64,000 bases of DNA from Alphaproteobacteria bacterium (GTDB lineage: Bacteria > Pseudomonadota > Alphaproteobacteria > JAJFFI01). The stretch lies in the NCBI GenBank assembly GCA_030066595.1, contig JASJBI010000009.1, forward strand, positions 62,001 to 126,000, in the 5' to 3' direction. Position 1 is the stretch's first letter. Each line of letters starts with the position of its first letter. Below the pieces are notes generated by a model, which had not been told where the DNA came from, searched no databases, and saw only the letters and a program-made list of their open reading frames with translations. The position numbers were made by a program, and so were the translations under genes. Positions 16,265-25,723 of the stretch are shown here, piece after piece.

Positions 16265-18124
16265 TCAGCCCCGCGCCCGCCGCGGGGCGGGTCCCCAGGC
16301 TGCGTGCTCGTCCTCCTCGAACAGCTCGGCAAGCTTTTCGGTCATGGTGCTGCCGAGCTGTTCCGCGTCGACGATGGTCACGGCCCGGCGGTAGTAGCGG
16401 GTCACGTCGTGCCCGATGCCGATGGCCAGGAGCTGAACCGGCGAGTAGGTCTCGATCCAGTCGATGACCTGGCGCAGGTGGCGTTCGAGGTAGTTGCCCG
16501 GGTTGACCGACAGGGTGGAATCGTCGACCGGGGCGCCGTCCGAGATGACCATGAGGATGCGGCGCTGCTCGACGCGCGCGAGCAGCCGGTTGTGGGCCCA
16601 GAGCAGGGCCTCGCCGTCGATGTTCTCCTTGAGGATGCCCTCGCGCAGCATCAGGCCCAGGTTCTTGCGCGCCCGCCGCCAGGGCGCGTCGGCCGATTTG
16701 TAGATGATGTGGCGCAGATCGTTGAGCCGGCCCGGATTTGCCTGCTTGCCCTGTGCCAGCCAGCGTTCCCGCGACTGGCCGCCCTTCCAGGCCCGCGTGG
16801 TGAAGCCCAGGATTTCCACCTTGACGCCGCAGCGCTCCAGCGTGCGGGCCAGGATGTCGGCGCTCATGGCCGCGACCGAGATCGGCCGGCCGCGCATGGA
16901 GCCCGAGTTGTCGATCAACAGCGAGACCACCGTGTCGCGGAACTCGGTCTCCCGTTCCTGCTTGTAGGACAGGGGATAGCTCGGGTTGACGATCACGCGA
17001 TGCAGTCGGCCGGTGTCCAACAGGCCTTCCTCAAGGTCGAAGTCCCAGGATCGGGTCTGCTTGGCCATCAGCCGGCGCTGGAGCCGGTTGGCGAGCCGTG
17101 CGATGATGCCCTGCAGGTGATAGAGCTGCTGGTCGAGATTGTGGCGCAGCCTGGCCAACTCGTCCGGATCGCATAGGTCCTCCGCCCCGATTACCTCGTC
17201 GAATTCGGGCGTGTACGCCTGATACGGCTCCTGATCCGGCATGTTGCGGCCGAAGCTCTCGGGACGCATGGCATGGCCCGGCCCGGCCGGCTCCTCGTCC
17301 CCGCCGGCCATGAGTTCGGCCTCGGCGTCCTCGGTGGCGCCGTCGCCTTCCTCCTCGCCCTCGCCGTCCAGGGCTTCCGCGCTCAGGCTCGCGGGCGTTC
17401 CCGCCGAACTGCTTTCCGCGCCCTCGGCGTCGCCGGCGCTGTCGTCCTCCTCGCCTTGCCCTTCCGCGTCCTCCGGCTCGCCGTCGGCGGCCTCCTCGTC
17501 GTCGATGTTGAGGTGGCGGATCAGCTGACGGACGATTCGCGAGAAGGTCTCCTGGTCCTCGATTGCGCGATCGAGGGCGTCGAAATCGGTGCCGGCGCGG
17601 CCTTCGATGGTCGGCCGCCAGAGATCGACGATATTGCGCGCATGCGCGGGCGGGCTTTCACCGGTCAGGATCTCGCGCGTCAACAGGCCGACCACCTCCG
17701 AGAGCGGCGCGTCCTCCTGGTTGCTGATGTTCTCGTAGCCGCGCTCGCGGCAGCGGCGTTCCAGGGCGGCGCCGAGATTCGATCGCACCCCGGCCATGCG
17801 GCGGGCCCCGAGCGCTTCGCAGCGGGCCCGCTCCACCGCGTTGAAGATCTCCAGCGCCACGCCGCCCGCCGGAGACTGGCGTGCGTGCATGGCGGCATCA
17901 TGGTGCCGCAGGCTCAAGGCCATCGAGTCGGCTTCGCCGCGGACTTCCGCCACCTCGCCCGGGTTGAGGTCGCGCGACGGCATGGGCAGCCGCGCCTCGC
18001 TGCCGGCGAGCGCCGCGTAGTCCGGGGTGAAGCTCACCGAGACATCGTCTCGACGGGCGATCGCCCGCATGGCCGCCGCGGTTGCCCGGCGGAACTCGTC
18101 GATTGGACCGTCCCTGTGAGCCAT
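16265..18124 (-). CDS. cobT: aerobic cobaltochelatase subunit CobT
   Basis: A 619-aa subunit of the ATP-dependent cobaltochelatase that inserts Co2+ into hydrogenobyrinate a,c-diamide during aerobic B12 synthesis. The N-terminal region is helical. A long Asp/Glu-rich linker (about residues 205-295) precedes a C-terminal von Willebrand A domain with [15 protein letters not shown] and a late [10 protein letters not shown] block. CobT forms a ring with the AAA+ CobS encoded 10 bp upstream. The large CobN subunit is not in this window. The B12 link fits the mutase and MeaB on the left. Confidence 0.95.
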   Translation of the reverse strand: MAHRDGPIDEFRRATAAAMRAIARRDDVSVSFTPDYAALAGSEARLPMPSRDLNPGEVAEVRGEADSMALSLRHHDAAMHARQSPAGGVALEIFNAVERARCEALGARRMAGVRSNLGAALERRCRERGYENISNQEDAPLSEVVGLLTREILTGESPPAHARNIVDLWRPTIEGRAGTDFDALDRAIEDQETFSRIVRQLIRHLNIDDEEAADGEPEDAEGQGEEDDSAGDAEGAESSSAGTPASLSAEALDGEGEEEGDGATEDAEAELMAGGDEEPAGPGHAMRPESFGRNMPDQEPYQAYTPEFDEVIGAEDLCDPDELARLRHNLDQQLYHLQGIIARLANRLQRRLMAKQTRSWDFDLEEGLLDTGRLHRVIVNPSYPLSYKQERETEFRDTVVSLLIDNSGSMRGRPISVAAMSADILARTLERCGVKVEILGFTTRAWKGGQSRERWLAQGKQANPGRLNDLRHIIYKSADAPWRRARKNLGLMLREGILKENIDGEALLWAHNRLLARVEQRRILMVISDGAPVDDSTLSVNPGNYLERHLRQVIDWIETYSPVQLLAIGIGHDVTRYYRRAVTIVDAEQLGSTMTEKLAELFEEDEHAAWGPAPRRARG

Positions 18125-18134
18125 GGACCGCCGC

Positions 18135-19139
18135 TCAGGCGCTCGGCTGCTGAATCGCGGTCTCGGCCAGCTCGGTGCCGAAACAGCGCTGGTAGTACTC
18201 GGCGACGGTGCGCCGCTCGACCTCGTCGCACTTGTTGAGGAACGTGACCCGGAAGGCGAAAGCGACGTCGCTGAAGATATCGGCGTTCTCGGCCCAGGTG
18301 ATCACCGTGCGGGGCGACATGACGGTGGACAGATCGCCATTGATGAAGCCGGCGCGGGACAGGTCCGCGACCGCGACCATGGCGCTCACCATCTTGCGGC
18401 CTTCGTCCGTGTTGTACTGGGGCGCCTTGGCCAGGATGATTTCGACCTCTTCGTCATGCGGCAAATAGTTCAGCGTGGCGACGATGTTCCAGCGGTCCAT
18501 CTGGCCCTGGTTGATCTGCTGGGTGCCGTGATAGAGGCCGGTGGTGTCGCCCAGGCCGACCGTGTTGGAGGTGGCGAACAGGCGGAAGGCCGTATGCGGG
18601 CGCATCACCCGGTTCTGGTCCAAGAGCGTCAGTTTACCCTCGACCTCAAGCACTCGCTGGATCACGAACATGACGTCGGGACGGCCCGCGTCATATTCGT
18701 CGAACACCAAGGCCGTCGGGTTCTGCAGCGCCCAGGGCAGCAGGCCTTCGCGGAATTCGGTCACCTGCTGGCCGTCCCGCAGCACGATGGCGTCTTTGCC
18801 GATCAAGTCGATGCGGCTGATGTGGCTGTCCAGGTTGACCCGGACGCAAGGCCAGTTCAGGCGCGCGGCGACCTGCTCGATATGGGTGGACTTTCCAGTG
18901 CCGTGATAGCCCTGGATCATGACCCGCCGGTTATGAGCGAAGCCCGCCAGGATCGCCAACGTGGTCGTATGGTCGAATCGATACGCGTCGTCGATGTCGG
19001 GCACGTAGTCGCTGCTTTGGCTGAAGGCCGGCACTTCCATGTCGCTGTCGATGCCGAAGGTCTGGCGCACGGAGACAGTGATGTCCGGCTCACTCAACGG
19101 ATGGCAAGCCTGGTCAGGCGAGAAATCTAGTGTGGTCAT
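18135..19139 (-). CDS. cobS: aerobic cobaltochelatase subunit CobS
   Basis: A 334-aa AAA+ ATPase of the cobaltochelatase. Walker A is GYHGTGKS (residues 77-84), Walker B is [10 protein letters not shown], and sensor 1 lies near [10 protein letters not shown]. The N-terminal [22 protein letters not shown] block is a CobS signature. It is co-directional with cobT (10 bp) and the J-domain gene (36 bp upstream), a gene order conserved in alphaproteobacteria. Confidence 0.96.
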   Translation of the reverse strand: MTTLDFSPDQACHPLSEPDITVSVRQTFGIDSDMEVPAFSQSSDYVPDIDDAYRFDHTTTLAILAGFAHNRRVMIQGYHGTGKSTHIEQVAARLNWPCVRVNLDSHISRIDLIGKDAIVLRDGQQVTEFREGLLPWALQNPTALVFDEYDAGRPDVMFVIQRVLEVEGKLTLLDQNRVMRPHTAFRLFATSNTVGLGDTTGLYHGTQQINQGQMDRWNIVATLNYLPHDEEVEIILAKAPQYNTDEGRKMVSAMVAVADLSRAGFINGDLSTVMSPRTVITWAENADIFSDVAFAFRVTFLNKCDEVERRTVAEYYQRCFGTELAETAIQQPSA

Positions 19140-19175
19140 CGCAAGTGTCGGAGTCCGCTTGATGTCTGGCTGTGA

Positions 19176-19766
19176 TTACTGAAGGACAAACTGGGTCAGG
19201 GTCCGGTACGCGTCGTTGATCTCCTTGAGCCGTTCCTCGGCCGATCGATCGCCACCATTGGCGTCCGGGTGATGCCGTTTCACGAGCTGTTTGTAGCGCG
19301 CCTTAATACGATCCATGGTCACTGGCAAGTCAAGGTCGAACACCTGCAGCGCACGTCGTTGCGACTGGTCGATACCGGTCGCGGCGGCCGTCTGCGGGCC
19401 GTCTGCTTCCCTGCCATGGAAGCGCGCGGCAAACGCCCGAAAGGCCTCGCGAACCTGCGCCTCGGACAGATGCGGCGAACTCCCTGGGACGGCCCCGCCC
19501 AAGGGCCAGGTGGGCCGGTTCCAGATCGTGTCGCTTTGCCGGATGGCCTCAATTTCCGCCTCGCCCAACCCGGCGAAATAGTTCCAGTCCCTGTTGTATT
19601 CGCGCACGTGGTCGAGGCAGAACCAGAAATAGTCGTTCAGGTTCAGCCGCGACCGCGGCGCCCTGAACTCGCCCGGTTCATCGCATCCGGGTTTGTCGCA
19701 GGGCCGCGAGTCCTTCCCTGGGGCATCGGCCCCAGGACCGCGAGGGTCTGCGGCCGATCTGCTCAT
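19176..19766 (-). CDS. J-domain (DnaJ-like) protein
   Basis: A 196-aa protein whose C-terminal 60 residues form a J-domain with the HPD tripeptide in KRHHPDANGG, so it should stimulate a DnaK-type ATPase. The N-terminus has a Cys-containing segment (CDKPGCDEPGEFRAP) that resembles a small zinc-binding knuckle. The middle (YFWFCLDHVREYNRDWNYF) is typical of the alphaproteobacterial J-protein next to cobS. It may help assemble the cobaltochelatase, an inference from position only. Confidence 0.88.
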   Translation of the reverse strand: MSRSAADPRGPGADAPGKDSRPCDKPGCDEPGEFRAPRSRLNLNDYFWFCLDHVREYNRDWNYFAGLGEAEIEAIRQSDTIWNRPTWPLGGAVPGSSPHLSEAQVREAFRAFAARFHGREADGPQTAAATGIDQSQRRALQVFDLDLPVTMDRIKARYKQLVKRHHPDANGGDRSAEERLKEINDAYRTLTQFVLQ

Positions 19767-19821
19767 GTCGAAAATATGAAGGCTTGCCGGCGCCGTTTCA
19801 AGCGCTGCCGGGCATCCTGTG

Positions 19822-20805
19822 TCAGCCTTTGGGCGGGGCCGCCGTCTTGACGCTCGTGCCGGACGCGGCTTGCCAGTCCGCCAGGCTGGCGAGCGCCAAG
19901 CCTGCCAGAATCAGCGCCATCCCGGCGAGCTTGGTGGACGTGAATGGCTCGCCCAGGGCGACGGCGGAGGCGATCATGCCGACCACCGGGACGCCCAAAA
20001 ATGCCAGCGAAGTCGTGATTGCCGGCAAGGCCCGGTTGACCGTTACCGCGGCCCAGAACGCGAACGCCGTCGCCAAGGGCCCGTTGTAGATCAGGACGGC
20101 CAGCAGGGGTCGGCCCCAGGCAATCGGGCTGGCGTGATCAAGCCATAGGGCGGCGACCAGAAATGGCAGGAACCCCACAAGAAACTGCCAGGGTGCGAGT
20201 TCGAGCGGTGAAAACTCCCAAGGGTGAGCGCGCAGATGCACGATGACGCCGGCCCAAGCGAGCGCGCCCAACATCAAGAGACCGTTGCCCAGGAGGGCAT
20301 CCCGGTCGGACCAGTCGAAGCCCAGCGGATTGAACAACACGGCAACGCCGGCGAGCCCTGAAACCAGTCCCGCGAGCTTCAATGGTGTCAGCCGCTCTCC
20401 CAGCAATATCAGCGACATGGGCGCCACCCAGAGCGGCATGGTATAGGCAAGGATCGCCGAGCGGCCGGCCTCGACATGAACGAGGGCCATGTTGACCAAG
20501 GTGAGGAACAGGCCGATCTGCACCAGACCGACGCTCAACACGACGGGCATGTCGACCCTGCGCGGCAGCCGCAGCCGGCGCATGGCGAGCACCAGGGCGA
20601 ACATGCAGAGCGTGGCCAGGGCCAGCCGGGCCGCGGTGAACTGGAGCGGCGTGAGATAGCGCAGCCCGATCTTCATGATCGGCCAGTTGGTGCCCCAAAC
20701 CAGGATCAGCATCACCAATACCGGATAGGCCCGCGCGGTCGAGGTTGTTGGCCACGAAGCGGGCGAGGAATTGGTGGCGGATTGGCTCTTCTGATTTGGG
20801 TCCAT
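19822..20805 (-). CDS. EamA/DMT-family transporter
   Basis: A 327-aa drug/metabolite transporter with ten hydrophobic segments in two EamA repeats. Examples are YPVLVMLILVWGTNWPIMK at the first helix and LAFLGVPVVGMIASAVALGE near the ninth, the latter carrying the family's typical PVVG...GE pattern. The ATG at 20805 (MDPNQKSQ) is used; the open frame continues upstream into the antisense of bolA. Substrate unknown. It is divergent from bolA with 79 bp between. Confidence 0.88.
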   Translation of the reverse strand: MDPNQKSQSATNSSPASWPTTSTARAYPVLVMLILVWGTNWPIMKIGLRYLTPLQFTAARLALATLCMFALVLAMRRLRLPRRVDMPVVLSVGLVQIGLFLTLVNMALVHVEAGRSAILAYTMPLWVAPMSLILLGERLTPLKLAGLVSGLAGVAVLFNPLGFDWSDRDALLGNGLLMLGALAWAGVIVHLRAHPWEFSPLELAPWQFLVGFLPFLVAALWLDHASPIAWGRPLLAVLIYNGPLATAFAFWAAVTVNRALPAITTSLAFLGVPVVGMIASAVALGEPFTSTKLAGMALILAGLALASLADWQAASGTSVKTAAPPKG

Positions 20806-20884
20806 GGGACCGGCGATGCTAAAAGATGAACGCGCGCGCGCGCCGCTTTGGCGCCGGCGCAATGGTCCAGCGGGAGACCGAACC

Positions 20885-21175
20885 ATGAGCGTGGCGGCCC
20901 GCATCCGGGCGAAGCTCGAGGCGGCTCTGCCGATCGAGCGCCTTGAGATTGTCGACGAGTCCCATCTCCATGCCGGGCATGCCGGTGCGCGGCCCGAGGG
21001 CGAGAGCCATTTCCGGCTGACGATCGTGTCCGACACCTTCGCCGGAAAGTCCAGGGTCGAGCGGCAACGGCTGGTCTACGACCTGCTTGCCGAGGAGTTG
21101 GCGAGCGATGTTCACGCGCTGGCGCTCAGCACGCGCACCCGGGACGAAGACGAGACCACCCGGTCGCCCTCCTAG
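20885..21175 (+). CDS. BolA family protein
   Basis: A 96-aa BolA-fold protein. IVDESHLHAGHAGARPEGESHF followed by IVSDTFAGKSRVERQRLVYDLL matches the family, including the His in HAGH used for [2Fe-2S] coordination with monothiol glutaredoxin. The usual RHR motif is RQR here, a mild change. The ATG at 20885 follows a GGGAGACC segment. BolA proteins act in Fe-S trafficking or as regulators. Confidence 0.9.
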   Translation: MSVAARIRAKLEAALPIERLEIVDESHLHAGHAGARPEGESHFRLTIVSDTFAGKSRVERQRLVYDLLAEELASDVHALALSTRTRDEDETTRSPS

Positions 21176-21366
21176 GTCCGCTGGCGGATTGCGCCGCGCA
21201 TTTGGCCGATTTCTGGAACCAATTACAACCAGACTTATATAGACCAAACGCATAGCGCTTAATGATTGCGTGGGGGCAAGAATCGGATATTCTGATTTTC
21301 CTTGTTGAAACAAACTCATACGCGGGTACTCAAGATTCCACGAATACTTGTCAGCGCGGTGCCCAA

Positions 21367-21621
21367 GTGAGTTCCCTCCAGCGTCGAAACGTCACGGTCA
21401 ACGGCCGGCGCACGAGCATGCGACTGGAACCGGTCATGTGGGCCGCCGCCCAAGAGATCGCGCGACGCGAGGGCATCACGATCGACGAGATCTGCAATAC
21501 GGTGAACGCGAACCGGGCCGGATCCAGCCTGACCTCGTCCGTTCGTGTCTACATTCTCGACTACTACTGGCAACTTGCCCGCCGGCTTGAAGGCCAAGAC
21601 GCCGATCACGACCCGGTGTAG
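21367..21621 (+). CDS. ribbon-helix-helix domain protein
   Basis: An 84-aa protein of the alphaproteobacterial RHH_4 type: a short basic strand (RRNVTVNGRRTSMRLEP) followed by helices WAAAQEIARREG and ITIDEICNTVNAN, then SSVRVYILDYY. This fits a small DNA-binding protein. The GTG at 21367 starts just before the strand; an ATG at 21262 is also in frame but adds a non-RHH segment. The upstream gap (21200-21360) is AT-rich and should hold the promoter. The last 16 bp overlap the 3' end of the opposite-strand DUF2889 gene. Confidence 0.72.
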   Translation: MSSLQRRNVTVNGRRTSMRLEPVMWAAAQEIARREGITIDEICNTVNANRAGSSLTSSVRVYILDYYWQLARRLEGQDADHDPV

Positions 21622-22163
21622 AAGTCCGGAAACTCCTCCCGCACGACCGGGCTGTCACTGGCCAAGGCATAACAGGTGTCGATGATGCGCGGCCGCGGTC
21701 GCGGCTTCGTGGCATCCTCGCTCTCCCGCTTCTTGCGCCGCTGTCCGACCAATGTCTGATAGGCGACGGTCCCAAGTCTGCCGATCAGCTCGACATGATG
21801 GGTGCAGCCCTTGGTGCCGCCGAACAGTCTTCGGACCTGACCGGTCCAACCGAGGTCGATGCGGGTACCGGCCAGAGCCGCGAAGTCGGGTGCCACCTCG
21901 GGACAGATCCGGAAGGGCGCATAGTCCGTCGCCGCTTCGGCGGCATGGACGCGCATCTCCTCGTCGATGGTGAGGCGCACCCACATCTCGTGCACCGGCG
22001 TACCCGGGTCTACCTTGCCGCGCCAACTGTTCTCGAAACTGTAGGTTTTGCTATCCAACAGCCGGCCCTCGATGTCCCACAGGCCATCCTCGCGTTGATA
22101 GCCGTGACATTCGAAGGTCCGGGTGTGGATGCGCTTGCGCGGCACTGGCTCGGACAGTGGCAT
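21606..22163 (-). CDS. DUF2889 domain-containing protein
   Basis: A 185-aa protein matching DUF2889 (HTRTFECHGYQREDGLWDIEG at the start, GWTGQVRRLFGGTKGCTHHVELIG late, ending EEFPDFYTG). Function unknown, although the conserved Cys-His block GCTHHVEL suggests a metal-binding or catalytic site. The stop lies inside the 3' end of the convergent RHH gene. Confidence 0.85.
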   Translation of the reverse strand: MPLSEPVPRKRIHTRTFECHGYQREDGLWDIEGRLLDSKTYSFENSWRGKVDPGTPVHEMWVRLTIDEEMRVHAAEAATDYAPFRICPEVAPDFAALAGTRIDLGWTGQVRRLFGGTKGCTHHVELIGRLGTVAYQTLVGQRRKKRESEDATKPRPRPRIIDTCYALASDSPVVREEFPDFYTGS

Positions 22164-22263
22164 GAACGTCCCCTAGATTGGATTCCGGCGCTGTCGACGG
22201 GATGCACTCTACGGTGCGCTCCTCGCGGGTCAAGCCGCGCTGGGCGCGGTCCCCGATCGGGCG

Positions 22264-23553
22264 TCAGTCCTCCGCGGCCGCCTCGAGGTCACGATCGTGG
22301 CCGAGCGGCCGAATTCGGACCGTGGTGATCCGGTTCTTGTGTCGGCGCAGGATCTCGAAGCGGAAGCCGTGGAAGCCATAGGATTGGCCCACTTCCGGTA
22401 TTGTGCGAGCCTCATGCATTACCAGACCGGCCACCGTCACCGCGTCCTCGTCCGGCAGGCTCCAATCGTACTGCCGGTTCAGATCGCGGATGGTGACCCA
22501 TCCGTCCACGATATAGGAGCCATCCGGCTGCGGTCGCACGCCACGCACCGGGACGTCCGTCTCGTCGGCGATGTCTCCGACGATCTCTTCCAGGATGTCC
22601 TCCAGCGTCACCACGCCCATCAGCGCCCCGTACTCGTCGACGACCAGGGCGAAATGCTCGTGGCGCTCGCGAAAGGCGTGTAGCTGGTCCAGCAGGCTGG
22701 TCGATTCGGGCACGAACCAGGCTTCCGTGGTCAGCGCCACCACGTCCTCCCGGCTCAGCGGACTCTCCTTCGCCTGCACAGCGCGCAACAGCGCCTTGGC
22801 ATGCAAGATGCCGACGATGTTGTCGGGCTCTTCCTTGAACATGGGAATGCGCGTGTAGGGGCTTGCCACCACCTCGGCGACGATATCCGCGGCGGACTGA
22901 TCGGCGTCCACCATCACGAGGGCGCTGCGATGGGTCATGATCTCGCCGACCTCGACATCGGCAAGGTCCAGAATGCTCCGCAACATGCGGCGCTCGTGCT
23001 CGATCTCCGGGTCCGGACCCGCATGCAGCGCAATCGCCCCCCTTAGCTCTTCTTCGCTGTGCGGGCCCAGATCGGGTGCCAGGCGGACACCGAACAGGTT
23101 CAGGGTCGCCCGCACGACCACATGCACGGCATGGGTGACCGGGGCGAACAGGAACACCACGACCCGCAGGATCGGCGCTACCGCGAGCGAAAGCCGATCG
23201 GCGTGGAGAATGGCGTACGTCTTCGGGAGAACCTCGGCGAAGATCAGCACCAAGAGCGTCATCACCACCGTTGCATAGGCGACGCCGTCCTGGCCGAACC
23301 AGCCGATGAACAGGCTGGTCGCCAGCGCCGACGCCATGATGTTGACCAGGTTGTTGCCCAGCAGGATCGCCCCGATCAGACGCTCGTTGCGCTCCCGCAG
23401 GCGGTTTACGATGCGCGCGCTGTGACTGCCCTGCTGTTCGAGCTGGTGCATGCGCGGCCGCGAGGCGGCCGTAATCGCCGTCTCCGAGCCGGAGAAGAAG
23501 GCCGAGAACAGCAACAGGAGGAAGATGGGGCCGAAGACGATGAGACTATCCAT
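22264..23553 (-). CDS. hemolysin C / CorC-CNNM family membrane protein
   Basis: A 429-aa protein with an N-terminal DUF21 (CNNM) membrane domain of about four helices (FGPIFLLLLFSAFFSGSETAI signature), two CBS domains (MTHRSALVMVDAD..., then FALVVDEYGALMGVVTLEDILEEIVGDI) and a C-terminal CorC/HlyC domain. Relatives mediate or regulate Mg2+ or Co2+ transport. It is co-directional with aroB and aroK upstream (42 bp from aroB), a conserved alphaproteobacterial neighbourhood. Confidence 0.92.
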   Translation of the reverse strand: MDSLIVFGPIFLLLLFSAFFSGSETAITAASRPRMHQLEQQGSHSARIVNRLRERNERLIGAILLGNNLVNIMASALATSLFIGWFGQDGVAYATVVMTLLVLIFAEVLPKTYAILHADRLSLAVAPILRVVVFLFAPVTHAVHVVVRATLNLFGVRLAPDLGPHSEEELRGAIALHAGPDPEIEHERRMLRSILDLADVEVGEIMTHRSALVMVDADQSAADIVAEVVASPYTRIPMFKEEPDNIVGILHAKALLRAVQAKESPLSREDVVALTTEAWFVPESTSLLDQLHAFRERHEHFALVVDEYGALMGVVTLEDILEEIVGDIADETDVPVRGVRPQPDGSYIVDGWVTIRDLNRQYDWSLPDEDAVTVAGLVMHEARTIPEVGQSYGFHGFRFEILRRHKNRITTVRIRPLGHDRDLEAAAED

Positions 23554-23595
23554 GAGGGCCGATCGTTGAGAAGGGTTGGGGGGAGCGCGGGCGCG

Positions 23596-24732
23596 TTACG
23601 CGCATTCTTGAGCCAGCAGCTGCCGCAACGCGTCCTCCGGCACCTCGGCGCTTAGGAAGGCGCTGCCGATGCCGCGCGCCAAGACGAAGGTCAGGCGACC
23701 GTCGCGAACCTTCTTGTCCTGGCCCATGCGCGACAACAGCGCGTCGGTCCGGAAGGTGTGTGCCAGATCGGCGATCCGCGTGGGCAGTCCGACGGCGGAG
23801 AGATGGGCCTCAACGCGCGCGGCCTCCTCGGCGGGCGCAAGGCCGAGCCGCGCCGAGAGCGCAAAGGCCAGGACCATGCCGACGGCGATAGCCTCGCCAT
23901 GCAAGACCCCGCCTTCGTATCCGACCTCCGCTTCAAGCGCATGGCCGAAGGTATGGCCCAGGTTCAGCAAGGCCCGCTGTCCGCCCTCGCGTTCGTCCGC
24001 CGCCACGATTGCCGCCTTCGCCCGGCAACAGATCTCGATCGCACGCTGACGCAGAGCGCCGTCGCCGCCGAGCAGGGCTTGGCCGTTCGCTTCAAGCCAG
24101 GAGAAGAACGCGGCATCGCCGATCAAACCGTATTTGACCACCTCCGCGTAACCGGCCAGGAGTTCGCGGCGGGGCAGGGTGTCGAGGACCCGGATGTCGG
24201 CCAGGACCAGCTTGGGCTGATGAAAGCTGCCGACCAGGTTCTTGCCGTGCCCGGTGTTGATGCCCGTCTTGCCGCCGACCGAGCTGTCCACCTGGGCCAG
24301 CAGGGTCGTCGGGATCTGAACCATATCGAGGCCGCGCAGCACGATGCTCGCGGCAAAGCCGGCCAGGTCACCGACCACGCCGCCGCCGAGGGCGATGACT
24401 GTGGTGTCGCGCTCCACCTGCTGTGCAAGCATCCGGTCGACGAGGGTCTCGAGCTGCTGGAACGACTTGCTCGCCTCGCCGCCCGGCACGACGCAGCTGT
24501 CACAGGTGACGCCGGCGCCGGTCAGGGACTCGACCGTATCCTCCAGATACAGCTCCGCGACGCGCGCGTCGCTGACTACGAAGGCGCGCGGCTGCCTCAG
24601 GACCGGCGCCGCGAACTCCCCCGCCCGTGCCAGCAGACCGTCGCCGATGACGATCTCATAGCTTCGCGGGCCAAGCTCGATCGGCACCTGCACGACAGGT
24701 TCACCGCCGCTGCTGTGTCCGGCGTCGCTCAT
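23596..24732 (-). CDS. aroB: 3-dehydroquinate synthase
   Basis: A 378-aa NAD- and Zn-dependent shikimate-pathway enzyme converting DAHP to 3-dehydroquinate. Motifs are VIALGGGVVGDLAGFAAS, QIPTTLLAQVDSSVGGKTGIN, GYAEVVKYG (Zn ligand Glu) and LNLGHTFGHALE (Zn His). The start is the ATG at 24732, overlapping the aroK stop as ATGA. A longer open frame upstream simply shadows aroK in another frame. Confidence 0.96.
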   Translation of the reverse strand: MSDAGHSSGGEPVVQVPIELGPRSYEIVIGDGLLARAGEFAAPVLRQPRAFVVSDARVAELYLEDTVESLTGAGVTCDSCVVPGGEASKSFQQLETLVDRMLAQQVERDTTVIALGGGVVGDLAGFAASIVLRGLDMVQIPTTLLAQVDSSVGGKTGINTGHGKNLVGSFHQPKLVLADIRVLDTLPRRELLAGYAEVVKYGLIGDAAFFSWLEANGQALLGGDGALRQRAIEICCRAKAAIVAADEREGGQRALLNLGHTFGHALEAEVGYEGGVLHGEAIAVGMVLAFALSARLGLAPAEEAARVEAHLSAVGLPTRIADLAHTFRTDALLSRMGQDKKVRDGRLTFVLARGIGSAFLSAEVPEDALRQLLAQECA

Positions 24733-25319
24733 TCGTTCGTGTCCTGCGTTAGCTTTGGCTCGGCCTGCATGCGCGATATATGCTCCTTGAGGGCCGTGTA
24801 CACCTTGTCGGCGATCGGGCCGGGAGGACCATGGTTCGTGTCGACGGTGATATCGGCTTCGCCGTAAACCGGATAGCGCTCGGCGATCAGCTGTTCCAGC
24901 ACTTGGCGGGGGTCCCCCTGCTTGAGCAGCGGCCGGTTGCTGCGGCGCGCCACCCGCTCGAGCAGCACATCGACCTCTGCCCGGAGCCAAATCGATATGG
25001 CGCAATCCCGGATCCGGCGCCGGGTCTCCGCGTTCATGAAGGCGCCGCCGCCGGCGGCCATAACATGAACCGGGCCGCTCAACAGCCGGGCAATGACGCG
25101 CCGTTCGCCGTCGCGAAAGGCGTCTTCGCCGTGGCGCGCGAAGATCTCTTCGATGGAGCAGCCGGCGGCCGCCTCGATCTCCGCGTCCGCGTCGATGAAA
25201 GGCAGCCCCAGCCGCGCCGCCAGCCGTCGCCCGATATGGCTCTTGCCAGCGCCCATGAGGCCAACGAATACGATGGTTCTGGGCACGTCGAGAGCGGGCT
25301 TGCGCCGCCGCCCGGTCAT
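24729..25319 (-). CDS. aroK: shikimate kinase
   Basis: A 196-aa P-loop kinase phosphorylating shikimate. The Walker A GLMGAGKS is at residues 20-27, with DADAEIE for substrate binding, a GGGAF motif and the LID region RSNRPLL. The ATG at 25319 has AAGGAG about 13 nt upstream; the open frame extends 46 codons further but not with kinase-like sequence. It is translationally coupled to aroB. Confidence 0.93.
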   Translation of the reverse strand: MTGRRRKPALDVPRTIVFVGLMGAGKSHIGRRLAARLGLPFIDADAEIEAAAGCSIEEIFARHGEDAFRDGERRVIARLLSGPVHVMAAGGGAFMNAETRRRIRDCAISIWLRAEVDVLLERVARRSNRPLLKQGDPRQVLEQLIAERYPVYGEADITVDTNHGPPGPIADKVYTALKEHISRMQAEPKLTQDTNE

Positions 25320-25549
25320 CTTCGACAAGAACTCCTTCTGGGTGAGGTGAAAGGTGTATTTTCTCAGGCCTGAGAGGATTGGCCGCCGGATCGCCGTAAT
25401 ATCGCCATAGTGCAAGTTTAACACAACAGATCGACATTTTTCGCCTTCCCGGCTCAAAGTAACTGCGGCGAAAGGTTTTGTGGGGTAGTGTCCCCGTTAA
25501 CCATCCGTCGATGCTCAAGTTCTTCATTTCTGGTTGTTAGGAACTCCGG

Positions 25550-25723
25550 ATGCGGCGGAACCGTGGGAAATCCAGACGCATACTGACCCGCCTTGTGACA
25601 GTATTCCTGTTCCTGCTCATCGTGGCGGCGGTCACTGGTTTTGCCGTGCTGGGCGTGCGCGAGTTCCCGCCGCCGACCCAGACGGTCGAAAAGACCATCC
25701 CAAATGAACGATTCCCGCGCTAG
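25550..25723 (+). CDS. 57-aa single-helix membrane protein
   Basis: A short frame beginning MRRNRGKSRRILTRLV, then one strong hydrophobic helix (TVFLFLLIVAAVTGFAVLG) and a C-terminal VEKTIPNERFPR tail. Basic residues before the helix predict the C-terminus in the periplasm. It overlaps the start of the 642-aa exported protein by 20 bp, implying translational coupling, and lies divergent from aroK. The compact N-in topology and the tidy overlap argue for a real gene. Confidence 0.7.
   Translation: MRRNRGKSRRILTRLVTVFLFLLIVAAVTGFAVLGVREFPPPTQTVEKTIPNERFPR

Noticed and set aside
23596..25527. A 643-codon frame that could be read as an aroK-aroB fusion
   Set aside because: The upstream part reads aroK in the wrong frame; the true aroB start overlaps the aroK stop as ATGA.
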